From RH-AL1 sp050013235 (GTDB lineage: Bacteria; Pseudomonadota; Alphaproteobacteria; Rhizobiales; Beijerinckiaceae), in NCBI GenBank assembly GCA_050013235.1, contig JBEKFQ010000012.1:1-64000 (forward strand): a DNA stretch of 64,000 bases, given 5' to 3'. Numbering within the stretch: the first letter of the stretch is position 1; each line of letters begins with the position of its first letter. The notes beneath the pieces were generated by a model. It ran no database searches, was not told the origin of the DNA, and worked only from the letters and a program-made list of their open reading frames with translations. Positions 8,811 to 17,920 of this stretch are shown one piece after another. A program made the translations under genes and the position numbers.

Positions 8811-11158
8811 TGAACGAAATTAGAAAAGTCGCCGTTATCGGCTCCGGCGTCATGGGCGCCGGGATCGCGGCCCAAGTCGCCAATGGCGGCGTGCCCGTGC
8901 TTCTGCTGGATATCGTGCCGAAAGAGGCGCAAGATTCCACCGATCCCGTCAAGCGCAATGCGGTTGCCGCGGGCGCCGTCGAACGGCTGAAAAAGGCCGA
9001 TCCCGCGGCCTTCATGTCGGAAAAAGCCGCCAAGCTGGTCAGCATCGGCAATATCGACGACAATCTCGCGGAGATCGCCGGTTGCGACTGGATCGTCGAA
9101 GTCGTCATCGAACGTCTCGACATCAAGCAATCGCTCTATCACAGGATCGAAGCGGCGCGGAAACCCCGCACGCCGGTGTCGTCCAATACCTCGACCATTC
9201 CTCTCGCCAATCTGATCGAAGGCTTGCCCGAGAGTTTCAAGAGAGACTTCCTCGTCACGCATTTCTTCAATCCGCCGCGCTACATGCGGCTGTTGGAGAT
9301 CGTCACGGGCGAACAGACCGACCCGGCCATCTCCGCAAAAGTCGTGCAATTCTGCGATTACGTACTCGGCAAGAGCATCGTCGATTGTAAGGACAGCCCT
9401 GGTTTTATCGCCAACCGTCTCGGCGTTTACTGGATGCAGACCGCGGTGATGGAAGCCATCGACGGCGGCCTGACCGTCGAGGAAGTCGATGCCATCATGG
9501 GCCGTCCGTTCGGCATTCCCAAGACCGGCGTGTTCGGCCTCATCGATTTGGTCGGCCTAGATCTGATGCCGCATATTACGGCGAGCATGAGCGCGACGTT
9601 GCCGGAGAGCGATCCGTTCCACGCCACCGTGCGCGAACAACCCTTGGTCACGAAGATGATCGCGGAGGGTTACACCGGGCGCAAAGGCAAGGGCGGGTTC
9701 TATCGCCTCGAGCGTGGCGAGGGGGGCCGCAAGGACAAGCAAGCCATCGATCTCACCACCGGCGAATACCGGGCGGTGCGCAAGGGCGATCTGCCGGAAC
9801 TCGCGGATGCGGATAAGCGGCCGCTGAAATTTCTGCAATCGGACACGAAGGGCGGCCGTTATGCCGCGCGCGTCATCTCCCGCGTGCTCGCCTATGCCGC
9901 GAACCTCGTGCCGGAAGCCGCCGACGAGATTACCGCGATCGACGACGCCATGCGGCTCGGCTATAATTGGAAACTCGGGCCGTTCCAACTCATCGACAAG
10001 ATTGGCGTGGAATGGCTGAAGGCGCAGCTCGAGACCGAAGGCATTCCCGTTCCGGCCTTGGTCGCCAACGCGGGGGCCAAGACATTCTACCGCGTCGAGG
10101 ACGGCAAACGGCAATATCTCGGCCGGGACGGCGTCTATCGCGATCTCGTCCGCCCCGAAGGCGTGATCATGCTGGAGGACATCAAGCTGGTCTCCAAACC
10201 AGTTCTGAAGTCAAGCTCGGCTTCGGTTTGGGATATCGGCGACGGCGTGCTGTGCTTCGAATTCACCAGCAAGAGCAATTCGCTCGACCAATCCATCATG
10301 AATCTTTTGGAGAAAACCGTCAGGACGGTGAAGGAGCGGTATAAAGCGCTCGTCATCTATAACGAGGGCACGAATTTCTCCGTCGGGGCCAATATTGGGG
10401 TCGCGCTGTTTGCCGCCAATATCGCGGCTTGGAGCGAGATCGAGACGATGATCTCAAGCGGGCAGGCGATCTACAAGCAGTTGAAATACGCGCCTTTCCC
10501 GGTCGTCTCGGCGCCGGCCGGCATGGCGCTCGGCGGCGGCTGCGAAATTCTGCTGCACAGCGATGCCATCCAGGCCCATGCCGAAACTTACGCCGGCTTG
10601 GTCGAGGTTGGCGTCGGCCTGATTCCGGGCTGGGGCGGGTGCAAGGAAATGCTCAACCGGTGGAAGACGCTGGGCGGTCTGCCCAACGGTCCGATGCCCG
10701 CGACGATCAAGGTTTTCGAAATGATCAGCACGGCGGCGGTCTCGAAATCCGCGGCACTCGCAAAGGAAATGCTGATCCTGCGCAAGGACGACGGCATCAC
10801 CATGAACCGCACCCGTCTTCTCGCCGATGCCAAGGCGAAGGCCCTGTCGCTGGTGGAAGGCTATCAACCGCCGAAGCCGTACGAGCCGATCAACCTGCCG
10901 GGCGCGGCCGGCAAGGCCGGCTTGGATTCGGCGGTCGCCTCGTTCCACAAGCGCAAGCTCGCGACGGATTACGACGTGACGGTCTCGGGCGCGCTCGCCG
11001 AAATTCTCACCGGCGGCGCGGCCGATCCAACCGATCCCGTCAGCGAGGACGATCTTCTCAAGCTCGAAAGACGGGCGTTCCTGCGTTTGATCAAGACGCC
11101 GGAAACGCTCGCGCGGATCGAGCATATTCTCGAAACGGGCAAGCCGCTCCGCAACTGA
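8810..11158 (+). CDS. 3-hydroxyacyl-CoA dehydrogenase / enoyl-CoA hydratase fusion
   Basis: A 782-residue bifunctional beta-oxidation enzyme. The N-terminal half is the dehydrogenase: the NAD-binding motif VAVIGSGVMGAGIAAQVA at about residues 7-24, HFFNPPRYMRLLEIV, and the helical C-domain. The C-terminal half is a crotonase domain with SAPAGMALGGGCEILLHSDA and LVEVGVGLIPGWGG. The order dehydrogenase-then-hydratase is the reverse of E. coli FadB/FadJ and matches FadN-like enzymes. The catalytic glutamates of the hydratase appear present. The start overlaps the thiolase stop (TAATG). It passes 3-ketoacyl-CoA to the thiolase encoded just upstream. Confidence 0.93.
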   Translation: MNEIRKVAVIGSGVMGAGIAAQVANGGVPVLLLDIVPKEAQDSTDPVKRNAVAAGAVERLKKADPAAFMSEKAAKLVSIGNIDDNLAEIAGCDWIVEVVIERLDIKQSLYHRIEAARKPRTPVSSNTSTIPLANLIEGLPESFKRDFLVTHFFNPPRYMRLLEIVTGEQTDPAISAKVVQFCDYVLGKSIVDCKDSPGFIANRLGVYWMQTAVMEAIDGGLTVEEVDAIMGRPFGIPKTGVFGLIDLVGLDLMPHITASMSATLPESDPFHATVREQPLVTKMIAEGYTGRKGKGGFYRLERGEGGRKDKQAIDLTTGEYRAVRKGDLPELADADKRPLKFLQSDTKGGRYAARVISRVLAYAANLVPEAADEITAIDDAMRLGYNWKLGPFQLIDKIGVEWLKAQLETEGIPVPALVANAGAKTFYRVEDGKRQYLGRDGVYRDLVRPEGVIMLEDIKLVSKPVLKSSSASVWDIGDGVLCFEFTSKSNSLDQSIMNLLEKTVRTVKERYKALVIYNEGTNFSVGANIGVALFAANIAAWSEIETMISSGQAIYKQLKYAPFPVVSAPAGMALGGGCEILLHSDAIQAHAETYAGLVEVGVGLIPGWGGCKEMLNRWKTLGGLPNGPMPATIKVFEMISTAAVSKSAALAKEMLILRKDDGITMNRTRLLADAKAKALSLVEGYQPPKPYEPINLPGAAGKAGLDSAVASFHKRKLATDYDVTVSGALAEILTGGAADPTDPVSEDDLLKLERRAFLRLIKTPETLARIEHILETGKPLRN

Positions 11159-11194
11159 ACCGCTTTATCCATATCTCCCCAAGGAGTAACGGCG

Positions 11195-12985
11195 ATGCAA
11201 GTCTTTAAGGCGCCTTTGCGCGACATGCGTTTCGTGGTGCACGAACTCTACGATAGCGAGGAACTCAGCACGGCGCTCGGGTTCGAGGACGCGACCACCG
11301 ATCTCATCGACACGATCCTCGAGGAAGCGGCGAAACTGTCGGAACAAGTTTTGTTCCCCCTCAATGCCTCCGGCGATCTCGAGGGCTGCCATTATGAAAA
11401 CGGGGTGGTGCGCACGCCGAAGGGCTTCAAGGAGGCCTATAAACTATTCTGCGAAGGCGGCTGGACCTCGGTGGCGTCGGGGGAAGAATTTGGCGGTCAA
11501 GGGGTGCCGGAAAGTGTCGCCAAGCTGGTCGAGGAAATGACTTGCGCGGCCAATATGTCGTTTGGGCTCTATCCCGGCTTGACGCATGGCGCTTATATCG
11601 CGCTCGAGGCCTACGGCTCGCAGGCCCTGAAGGACACGTATCTCCCCAAGATGGCGGATGGCGCCTGGAGCGGCACCATGTGCCTCACCGAGCCGCATTG
11701 CGGCACCGATCTCGGTCTGCTGCGCACCCGCGCGGAACCGCAAGAGGATGGCAGCTATGCCGTCACGGGCTCGAAGATCTTCATCTCCGCCGGCGAGCAC
11801 GATTTGACGGAAAACATCGTTCATCTCGTGCTTGCGCGCCTGCCCGGCGCGCCCAAGGGCGTCAAGGGCATCAGCCTGTTCCTCGTGCCGAAATTCGTGC
11901 CCACGCCCGAAGGCAAGCCCGGCCCGCGCAACGGCGTCAGTTGCGCCGGGATCGAACATAAGATGGGGATCAAGGCCTCGGCGACCTGCCAGATGAACTT
12001 CGACGAATCGAAGGGCTGGCTGGTCGGCGAAAAGAACAAGGGTATGCAGGCGATGTTCACGATGATGAACAGCGAACGCCTGTCCGTCGGGATCCAAGGC
12101 CTCGGCGTCGCCGAGGCCGCCTATCAAAGCGCCGTGTTCTACGCCAAGGACCGCTTGCAAGGCCGCTCGTTGTCGGGGACCAAACATCCCGAAAAATCCG
12201 CCGATCCGATCATCGTGCATCCCGATATCCGGCGCGGCTTGATGACCATGCGCGCCCAGATCGAAGGGTGCCGCGCCCTGGCGGGCTGGGTGGCCCGCGC
12301 GCTCGACCGCGCGGCCAAGTCTAGGGATCCGCGGGTGCGGCAAGAATCGGACGATTTCGCGCAATTGATGACGCCCATCGTCAAGGCGCTGTTCACGGAT
12401 TTCGGCTTCGAAAACGCCAGCCGCTGCGTCCAGATCTACGGCGGGCACGGCTACATTCGCGACCATGGCGTCGAGCAATACGTCCGCGACGCCCGCATCG
12501 CGATGATCTACGAAGGCACCAACGGCATTCAGGCGCTCGACCTCGTCGGCCGCAAACTCCCCGCGCATGCCGGGCGCTATCTCCGCTCCTTCTTCCATCC
12601 GCTGGCCGAGTTTGTCGAAGCCAACAAGAACGATCCCGCCATCGGCGATTACGCCAAGAATCTCGGCGCGGCGCTGATCGCCTTGCAGATGGCGACGGGT
12701 CATGTCGCGCAAGAGGGCATGAAGGATCCGGAGGAAGCGGGCGCCGCGGCAACCGAATATCTCCGGCTGTTCGGCCTCGTCGCGCTCGGCTTCATGTGGG
12801 CGCGGATGGCCAAGATCGCCGCCGCGAAGTTGCCCACGGCCAACGGCGATGCCGGCTTCTATCAGGCCAAGCTGACGACGGCGAAGTTCTATTTCGACCG
12901 GATTCTGCCGGAAGTGGGCTCGCTGCTGGCGGCCATCAAATCTGGCAAGGCTTCGATGATGGCGCTGGACGAATCGGCGTTTTGA
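11195..12985 (+). CDS. Acyl-CoA dehydrogenase with C-terminal extension
   Basis: The FAD-dependent first step of beta-oxidation. At 596 residues it belongs to the large acyl-CoA dehydrogenases with an extra C-terminal domain rather than the 380-residue type. The CLTEPHCGTDLGLLRTRA flavin-site segment, the GGHGYIRDHGVEQYVRDARI block and the YEGTNGIQALDLVGRKL motif with the catalytic glutamate are all present. An AAGGAG ribosome site precedes the ATG. It is 36 bp after the fusion enzyme and is the last gene of the operon; a strong hairpin terminator follows. Confidence 0.92.
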   Translation: MQVFKAPLRDMRFVVHELYDSEELSTALGFEDATTDLIDTILEEAAKLSEQVLFPLNASGDLEGCHYENGVVRTPKGFKEAYKLFCEGGWTSVASGEEFGGQGVPESVAKLVEEMTCAANMSFGLYPGLTHGAYIALEAYGSQALKDTYLPKMADGAWSGTMCLTEPHCGTDLGLLRTRAEPQEDGSYAVTGSKIFISAGEHDLTENIVHLVLARLPGAPKGVKGISLFLVPKFVPTPEGKPGPRNGVSCAGIEHKMGIKASATCQMNFDESKGWLVGEKNKGMQAMFTMMNSERLSVGIQGLGVAEAAYQSAVFYAKDRLQGRSLSGTKHPEKSADPIIVHPDIRRGLMTMRAQIEGCRALAGWVARALDRAAKSRDPRVRQESDDFAQLMTPIVKALFTDFGFENASRCVQIYGGHGYIRDHGVEQYVRDARIAMIYEGTNGIQALDLVGRKLPAHAGRYLRSFFHPLAEFVEANKNDPAIGDYAKNLGAALIALQMATGHVAQEGMKDPEEAGAAATEYLRLFGLVALGFMWARMAKIAAAKLPTANGDAGFYQAKLTTAKFYFDRILPEVGSLLAAIKSGKASMMALDESAF

Positions 12986-13009
12986 ACGATCGGCGAGGGC
13001 CGAACGATC

Positions 13010-13044
13010 GAGAGGACGTCGAGGCGTCCTCTCTCGCTCCTTTT
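13010..13044 (+). terminator. Rho-independent terminator of the fatty-acid operon
   Basis: GAGAGGACG at 13010-13018 pairs with CGTCCTCTC at 13025-13033 around a 6-nt loop, followed shortly by TTTT at 13041-13044. It lies 25 bp after the acyl-CoA dehydrogenase stop. Confidence 0.75.
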
Positions 13045-13233
13045 CCCGAAGGCCTTACTCCGGGACTCCGCGATCACGGGTTCACCCGGCGGCGGCGGTT
13101 TGGCAGCCCCCCTTGTTCCGCGATTTAATTACGCGCCTTAATCCCGCATCTTGGCCCTTGAGGCAATTGCCGGCCATGCGGCCATGGCTTATGAGACGAG
13201 CGACGGCCGGACGGACCGGACACGGAGCTTGGG

Positions 13234-13770
13234 ATGAACATCGAGAAAATTAGGGTTGGCAGCAATCCTCCCGAAGACATCAACGTCATCATCGAGGTGC
13301 CGATTGGTGGCGAGCCGATCAAATACGAGATGGATAAGGACTCCGGCGCGCTTGTCGTCGACCGTTTCCTTTATACCTCCATGCGTTACCCCGGAAACTA
13401 CGGTTTCATCCCGCATACGTTGTCGGACGATGGCGATCCCTGCGACGTCATCGTGTGCAACACCCGCGCGATCGTGCCGGGGGCCGTCATCAACTGCCGT
13501 CCGGTCGGCGTGCTCTTGATGGAAGACGAATCCGGCACCGACGAGAAAATCTTGGCCGTGCCTTCGCCGAAACTGACGCGGCGGTACGAGAAGATCCATG
13601 AATATACCGACCTGCCGGATATCACCGTGGAGCAGATCGAGCATTTTTTCGCGCATTACAAGGATTTGGAAAAGCCGAAATGGGTGAAGATCATCGGCTG
13701 GGGCGATTCCGCCAAGGCCAAGGCGATCATCCAGGAATCGATCGATCGCGCGAAGGCCGGCAAGGGCTGA
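13234..13770 (+). CDS. ppa: Inorganic pyrophosphatase (family I)
   Basis: Hydrolyses pyrophosphate to phosphate in the cytoplasm and so drives biosynthetic reactions. The 178-residue protein has the family I features: EVPIGGEPIKYEMDKDSG near the N-terminus, RYPGNYGFIPHTLSDDGDPC followed by DVIV (the metal-binding aspartate signature, about residues 50-73), and KWVKIIGWGDSAKAK near the end. Length is normal for bacterial family I enzymes. Single gene with its own upstream gap of 250 bp, which also holds the terminator of the previous operon. Confidence 0.96.
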   Translation: MNIEKIRVGSNPPEDINVIIEVPIGGEPIKYEMDKDSGALVVDRFLYTSMRYPGNYGFIPHTLSDDGDPCDVIVCNTRAIVPGAVINCRPVGVLLMEDESGTDEKILAVPSPKLTRRYEKIHEYTDLPDITVEQIEHFFAHYKDLEKPKWVKIIGWGDSAKAKAIIQESIDRAKAGKG

Positions 13771-13872
13771 GCCGGCGGAACCGAGCTGGCAGAGGGACTT
13801 TTGGCAGCCATCCGTGCCGCCCGAAGGCCCTCCGCAAACTCCCGCTTGTCGCCGCGGACCAAGTCGGCCGGA

Positions 13873-13985
13873 AGCATGTCCCACAAAAGTTGCGGACTTT
13901 CGTGATCGGGGAAATGCTATAACTTCTTGTAAAGAGGCGGAGTTCCTATCGCCTGGGTGAATCCGCCCGGGTGGAACGCGCTCTA
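13873..13985. repeat. P-14-Q palindromic element, copy 1
   Basis: Palindrome P at about 13873-13919, a 14-bp spacer (aacttcttgtaaag) and palindrome Q at 13935-13984. This copy is diverged in P. The outer CTA at 13983-13985 is the complement of the TAG stop codon of the minus-strand gene that begins at 14348. See the other copies at 14444, 16709, 20922, 27630, 41006 and 56798. Confidence 0.8.
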
Positions 13986-14348
13986 ATGGTAGCTTCCCGG
14001 CGCATCCCGGTCCCACCCGTTTTGGTTGGCGATCAGGTCGAAGAGTTCGCTCTTCCGCGCCTCGGCCGACTCACGCTGGGCCTGGAGTTCCTCCTTGGTC
14101 GATTTGTTCGCCCCCAGCCAAACGGTCCCCGCGATGATGGCCGTGATCGCCCCGAAGATCACCGTCGCCGTGCCGTAAGCCGTTGCGATGGTGAGCACGG
14201 CCCCCAGAGTCGCCAGGCCCATGAAGATCGCCGCGCGCGCGAGGATGATCGCTTGCTGGCAAGATTCGATCTTGGCCTCGAGATCCTCGAGCGCCGCGTC
14301 GATCCGGTCGAATTCGGCATTAAAATTGGCTGTTGGCGGCGCAATCAC
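13983..14348 (-). CDS. Small membrane protein of unknown function
   Basis: A 121-residue protein I do not recognise. Residues 1-30 form a likely coiled coil or amphipathic helix (FDRIDAALEDLEAKIESCQQ), residues about 36-56 and 61-80 are hydrophobic membrane segments, and the C-terminal 40 residues are charged and helical (STKEELQAQRESAEARKSEL). The topology is therefore a two-helix membrane hairpin with both ends on the same side. Its TAG stop is supplied by the end of the P-14-Q element. No functional partner is visible: ppa is convergent on the far side of the repeat. Confidence 0.75.
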   Translation of the reverse strand: MIAPPTANFNAEFDRIDAALEDLEAKIESCQQAIILARAAIFMGLATLGAVLTIATAYGTATVIFGAITAIIAGTVWLGANKSTKEELQAQRESAEARKSELFDLIANQNGWDRDAPGSYH

Positions 14349-14767
14349 GCGTCACCGCCACAAAGAGACGAGGCATGGAGGCCGGCCTGGCCGCCGCGTC
14401 GCGATTCCGGCGTGATCGCCAGGTTCGCCGGGAAAACCACCTTGGAGCGTGTCCCGAAAAAGTTGCCGGCTTTTCTGATCGAGGACATGTCCTAACCCCA
14501 TGGTAAGAGAGCGCTTGCCGCCTTGGCGAGCCCACCGGAGCGGCAAGCGCTCTGGGCTCCACTCTTGCGGCCTCGAGAATATTCTCGAGCAGTGTTGCAG
14601 CGCACGCATAGCAAGCCGCCTCCAGTCCGGCTAGACTATCTTATTGATGGGTATGTCACGGAAAAACTTCGTTTTGTTTTTTCAAGAGGTGCCTGCTTTT
14701 CGAAAAGAAGCGCTCGTCGCCCGGCGAAGCCGGCCAGGCCGACCGGCGTTTTGGGAAATCCTCGCTC
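14349..14767. other. Intergenic region with a repeat copy; otherwise unassigned
   Basis: 419 bp between two divergent genes. It holds copy 2 of the P-14-Q element (14444-14553). The rest (14554-14767), which must contain the promoter for the membrane protein at 14768, shows no recognised motif; the segment 14625-14700 is AT-richer than average. Confidence 0.5.
14444..14553. repeat. P-14-Q palindromic element, copy 2
   Basis: P at about 14444-14492, a 14-bp spacer (aaccccatggtaag) and Q at 14508-14553. The Q arm is AGAGCGCTTGCCG pairing with CGGCAAGCGCTCT. This copy lies in a divergent gap and does not touch a stop codon; its outer ends are GGAG/CTGG instead of TAGAG/CTCTA. Confidence 0.8.
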
Positions 14768-16033
14768 GTGCCTTCCGCTGCCCGCCGTTTCGATGATCAT
14801 GCCAAGGACGCCGCCGTTTTACTCGGCTGGTTCGGCATGACGATTCTGATGATTGGCGCCCCCCTGATGGGCGTGCTGTCGCGCCGCGCCCTTTTCATTC
14901 TTCTTCCGATTGGCGCGGCATTGCTGTTTTCGGCTTTCGTCATGTCCATGCCGAAAATCGGGATTTCGGCCGTCAAGCGCGCGATCTCGTCGCCCCTCGG
15001 GCTTGCCGCTTTATTCCTAGGCGGATGGATGGGCCTGTCCTTACTGTGGACGCCGTTTCCAAGCATGGCCGGACCACGATATGCGGCGGCGGTCAGCGTC
15101 ATCGCCATCACCGTGCTCATCATCGTTTATTTGCCGGAGCGCCGCGCCCGACCGTCGCTTTATCTCCTGCCCGCGGGTCTCGTCGTGACGGGGGCTTTGA
15201 CGCTGGGGATGAGCCTGTTCGGGCCGGCCTCGTTTCGCGGCGGGTCGGAATTCGATTCCTCGCTGCTCGAGCGCTCGGTTTTGACGCTCGTTCTCTTGGT
15301 GTGGCCGGCCTTGGGGGCGCTTGGTGTTTTCGCGCGTTGGACGCTCGCCACGGTGCTCGTCAGCCTCATTGCGCTGGTGATCGTGCTGACCTCCGCGCAG
15401 ATCGCCCTGGCGGCTTTCGCCCTTGCCGCCGTCACCTTCGCGGCCGGCGCCGGCAATCCCAAGCGCGTCGCTAAAATCGCGGCCGCCGCCGCCGGTATCT
15501 TGATTCTCGTGGCGCCCTTGCTGCCCTTCGTCTTGGCGCCGCTGGCCCTTTCGACCGGCATGACGGGGCGGAGCACCGTTGCGGCCATGACCGATTGGCG
15601 CGATCTCGTCACGGCCGACGGATGGCGTCTCGTCACAGGTCATGGGTTCGATACGGCCCGGCGCGGGGTCGTTTACGGCTATCTCCCCGCGCATACGCCG
15701 CGTACGATCCTGTTCGAGGTCTGGTACGAGCTGGGGCTCCTCGGCGCGGCCGGTCTCGCGGCGGTCTTCGTTTTGGGACTGACCGCGGTGGGCAATACGG
15801 CGGCGAATGTCGCGCCGGCCCTTTTGGCGGGAATTGCCGCGACCGGCACGATCGTCATTGCCGGTGTCGCCACCGGACAACTCTGGTTCCTCATCATGAC
15901 AGGCCTGGAGGCTGTCGCCTTTGGCTTGCTCGCCCGCTCGTCCCGAACCGGGCAGCGGCCGGTCGCCACGACCCTTATGGCAGCCTCCGCGCCGGAGAAA
16001 CCCAGCGGATCGCGCATCTTGCCCCGGATTTGA
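14768..16033 (+). CDS. O-antigen ligase-like polytopic membrane protein
   Basis: A 421-residue protein with about ten to twelve membrane segments. A large loop in the second half contains DWRDLVTADGWRLVTGHGFD and RTILFEVWYELGLLG. The GHGF motif followed by a second histidine-containing loop (PAHTPRTILFE) is what O-antigen ligase and polymerase (Wzy/WaaL) proteins show. It would therefore join or polymerise surface glycans at the periplasmic face, but no glycan cluster is adjacent, so the substrate is unknown. The start is a GTG at 14768; the next in-frame ATG (14837 region) would remove part of the first membrane segment. Confidence 0.72.
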   Translation: MPSAARRFDDHAKDAAVLLGWFGMTILMIGAPLMGVLSRRALFILLPIGAALLFSAFVMSMPKIGISAVKRAISSPLGLAALFLGGWMGLSLLWTPFPSMAGPRYAAAVSVIAITVLIIVYLPERRARPSLYLLPAGLVVTGALTLGMSLFGPASFRGGSEFDSSLLERSVLTLVLLVWPALGALGVFARWTLATVLVSLIALVIVLTSAQIALAAFALAAVTFAAGAGNPKRVAKIAAAAAGILILVAPLLPFVLAPLALSTGMTGRSTVAAMTDWRDLVTADGWRLVTGHGFDTARRGVVYGYLPAHTPRTILFEVWYELGLLGAAGLAAVFVLGLTAVGNTAANVAPALLAGIAATGTIVIAGVATGQLWFLIMTGLEAVAFGLLARSSRTGQRPVATTLMAASAPEKPSGSRILPRI

Positions 16034-16080
16034 TCGAAATCCACTTGCGGCCTTGGGCGAAGCGGTTTTAACATCAGCCC

Positions 16081-16587
16081 ATGGTCGCGACTCTGATCAA
16101 CATCCGCAACGCACGGGAGTCCGATGCCCAGGGCATCGCCGACGTCCACGATGCGGCTTGGCGGGATGCCTATCGCGGGATCATCCCTGGGCGGGAACTC
16201 GAGAAAATGATCGCCCGGCGGGGACCGCAGTGGTGGCATCTGGCTATCGTCCGTAAATCCCGCCTGGTGGTTTTGGACTTCGACGAGACGATCGGCGGCT
16301 ATGCGAGCTATGGCCGCAACCGCGTCCCCTCGATGCCCTACGGCGCGGAGATTTTCGAACTTTATATCGCTCCCGAGTTTCAAGGGCTGGGGTTCGGCCG
16401 CCGCTTGTTCGAAGCGGCCCGGCACGATTTGAACGATCACGGCTATAGCAGCGTGATCGTTTGGGCGCTGGCGGACAACGAGCGCGCCATTGCCTTCTAC
16501 GAGCGCCTTGGCGGGCGGCTCGTGCGCGAAGCGCAGGAAAGATTCGGGCCGGAGATGCGCACCCGCGTGGCTTTCGCCTTCGAGTAG
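16081..16587 (+). CDS. GNAT family N-acetyltransferase
   Basis: A 168-residue acetyl-CoA-dependent acetyltransferase. The N-terminal INIRNARESDAQGIADVHDA and AWRDAYRGIIPG segments, the beta-4 strand AEIFELYIAPEFQGLGFGRR (the acetyl-CoA pyrophosphate loop, here QGLGFG) and the C-terminal LADNERAIAFYERLGGRLV match small RimI-like GNAT enzymes. The substrate is unknown. It starts 47 bp after the membrane protein gene in the same direction, so the two may be co-transcribed. Confidence 0.88.
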   Translation: MVATLINIRNARESDAQGIADVHDAAWRDAYRGIIPGRELEKMIARRGPQWWHLAIVRKSRLVVLDFDETIGGYASYGRNRVPSMPYGAEIFELYIAPEFQGLGFGRRLFEAARHDLNDHGYSSVIVWALADNERAIAFYERLGGRLVREAQERFGPEMRTRVAFAFE

Positions 16588-16708
16588 AGGGATTGGCATC
16601 CGCTCCGGCGCTGATTTGGAAATTTATTCTTTATCAGTGACTTAAGGGAGAAAAGCGTCTCAGCGGCTTTTCGCCTGCGGACGGCTGCCCTATAATCGCC
16701 TTCCGCCC

Positions 16709-16824
16709 TAGAGCGCGTTCCGCTTTGGTGGGCTCACCAAAGCGATAAGAACTCGCTCTCTTTTTATGAGGTTAGAGCATGTCCTCGATCGAAAAAGTCT
16801 GCAACTTTTTCGGGACATGCTCTA
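16709..16824. repeat. P-14-Q palindromic element, copy 3
   Basis: Q at 16709-16759, a 14-bp spacer (ctttttatgaggtt) and P at 16774-16823. The P palindrome has near-perfect arms AGAGCATGTCC and GGACATGCTCT with an inner GAAAAAGT/ACTTTTTC stem. This copy is nearly identical to the one at 27630-27745. It sits directly before the ribosome site (AGGGGAGG) of the SsuA-like gene. Confidence 0.9.
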
Positions 16825-16838
16825 GGGGAGGCATTCCG

Positions 16839-17793
16839 ATGAAACGCCGCGCTCTCATGACTTATGCCGGGGCTCTTGCCGCGGCCGCCGTTTTTCCGCG
16901 GATTGTCCGGGCCGCAACTCTCCCCACGGAAATCCGGATCGGCTATCAAAAGAGCGGTGTCCTCGCCATTGCGAAACAGCAAAGGCTGATCGAAAGCCGT
17001 TACGCCCCCAAGAATATCGCCGTGCGCTGGGTCGAATTTCCCTATGGTCCGCCGTTGATGGAGGCCTTGGGCGCCGGGCGTTTGGATTACGGTTATACCG
17101 GCAATGCCCCGCCGATTTTCGCCCAGGCGGCGAAGGCCTCGTTTCTCTATGTCGCGGCTTTTCCCGCCCATGGCGGCAACGTGGGGCTTGTCGTGCGGGC
17201 GGATTCGCCCATCAAGCTTGGCGGACCTCAAGGGCAAGACGGTGGGTGTCGCGCGGGGATCGAGCGGTCATGATCTCCTAGTCGCCGCCGTCGAGAGTGC
17301 CAATTTAAATTATAGCGAGATCAACCCGGTCTATCTTGCCCCGGCCGATGGCGCTTCGGCTTTTTCGCGCGGCGCTATCGATGCCTGGTCGATCTGGGAT
17401 CCGTTCCTGGCCATTGCCGAATCCGCGCAGCCGGTGCGCCGTTTGCAAGTCGCCGATCGGGCCGCTTTTCAAAACGCCTTCTTTCTCGCCAACCGCGATT
17501 TTACCCAAAAATACCCCGATGTCGTGGCGGCCATCAACGACGATGTGGCGAAAGCGGCGGCCTATGCGCGGGATCATCTCGACGAGGCCGCGGTGCTCTT
17601 CGCGAAGGACACCGGCGTCAATCTCGACGTCGAAAAGACGGTGGTCGCGCGCACCGGCTTTCTGGTGACGCCCATCACCGGAGAGATCGTCGCGCAGCAA
17701 CAAGGCGTCGCCGACCGGTTCGCCCGGATCAATCTCATCCCGGCGTCCGTCACGGTGGCCGATCTCGTTTGGAGATGGACGCCTGCGGGATGA
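16839..17793 (+). pseudogene. Aliphatic-sulfonate ABC transporter binding protein (SsuA-like), frameshifted
   Basis: The 5' part starts at ATG 16839 after AGGGGAGG and encodes a signal peptide (KRRALMTYAGALAAAAVFP) followed by LPTEIRIGYQKSGVLAIAKQ, the start of a NMT1/SsuA-type periplasmic binding protein. After ...VVRADSPIK the reading frame breaks near 17214-17217 and continues one base over as SLADLKGKTVGVARGSSGHD to WRWTPAG at 17793. Two bases missing from an expected AAG AGC TTG would explain it exactly. No permease or ATPase gene is adjacent. It is either a recent pseudogene or a sequencing error; if repaired it would be about 318 residues, a normal length. Confidence 0.85.
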
Positions 17794-17920
17794 AACGCGG
17801 GCCGCCGGGCGGTTAACGAAGCGTGAATCCAACCTCTTCATTTTAAAGCGAATGCGGAACGTTTTCCTCACGGGCAGCAGGTAAAGTCACTCCGCGGCGA
17901 TCTTGCCGTGGGGCTGGCGC

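Noticed and set aside
16779..16838. The peptide MSSIEKVCNFFGTCSR before the SsuA-like gene, also at 27700
   Set aside because: The same peptide arises wherever the P palindrome is read in this frame. It is a repeat artefact, not a conserved N-terminus.
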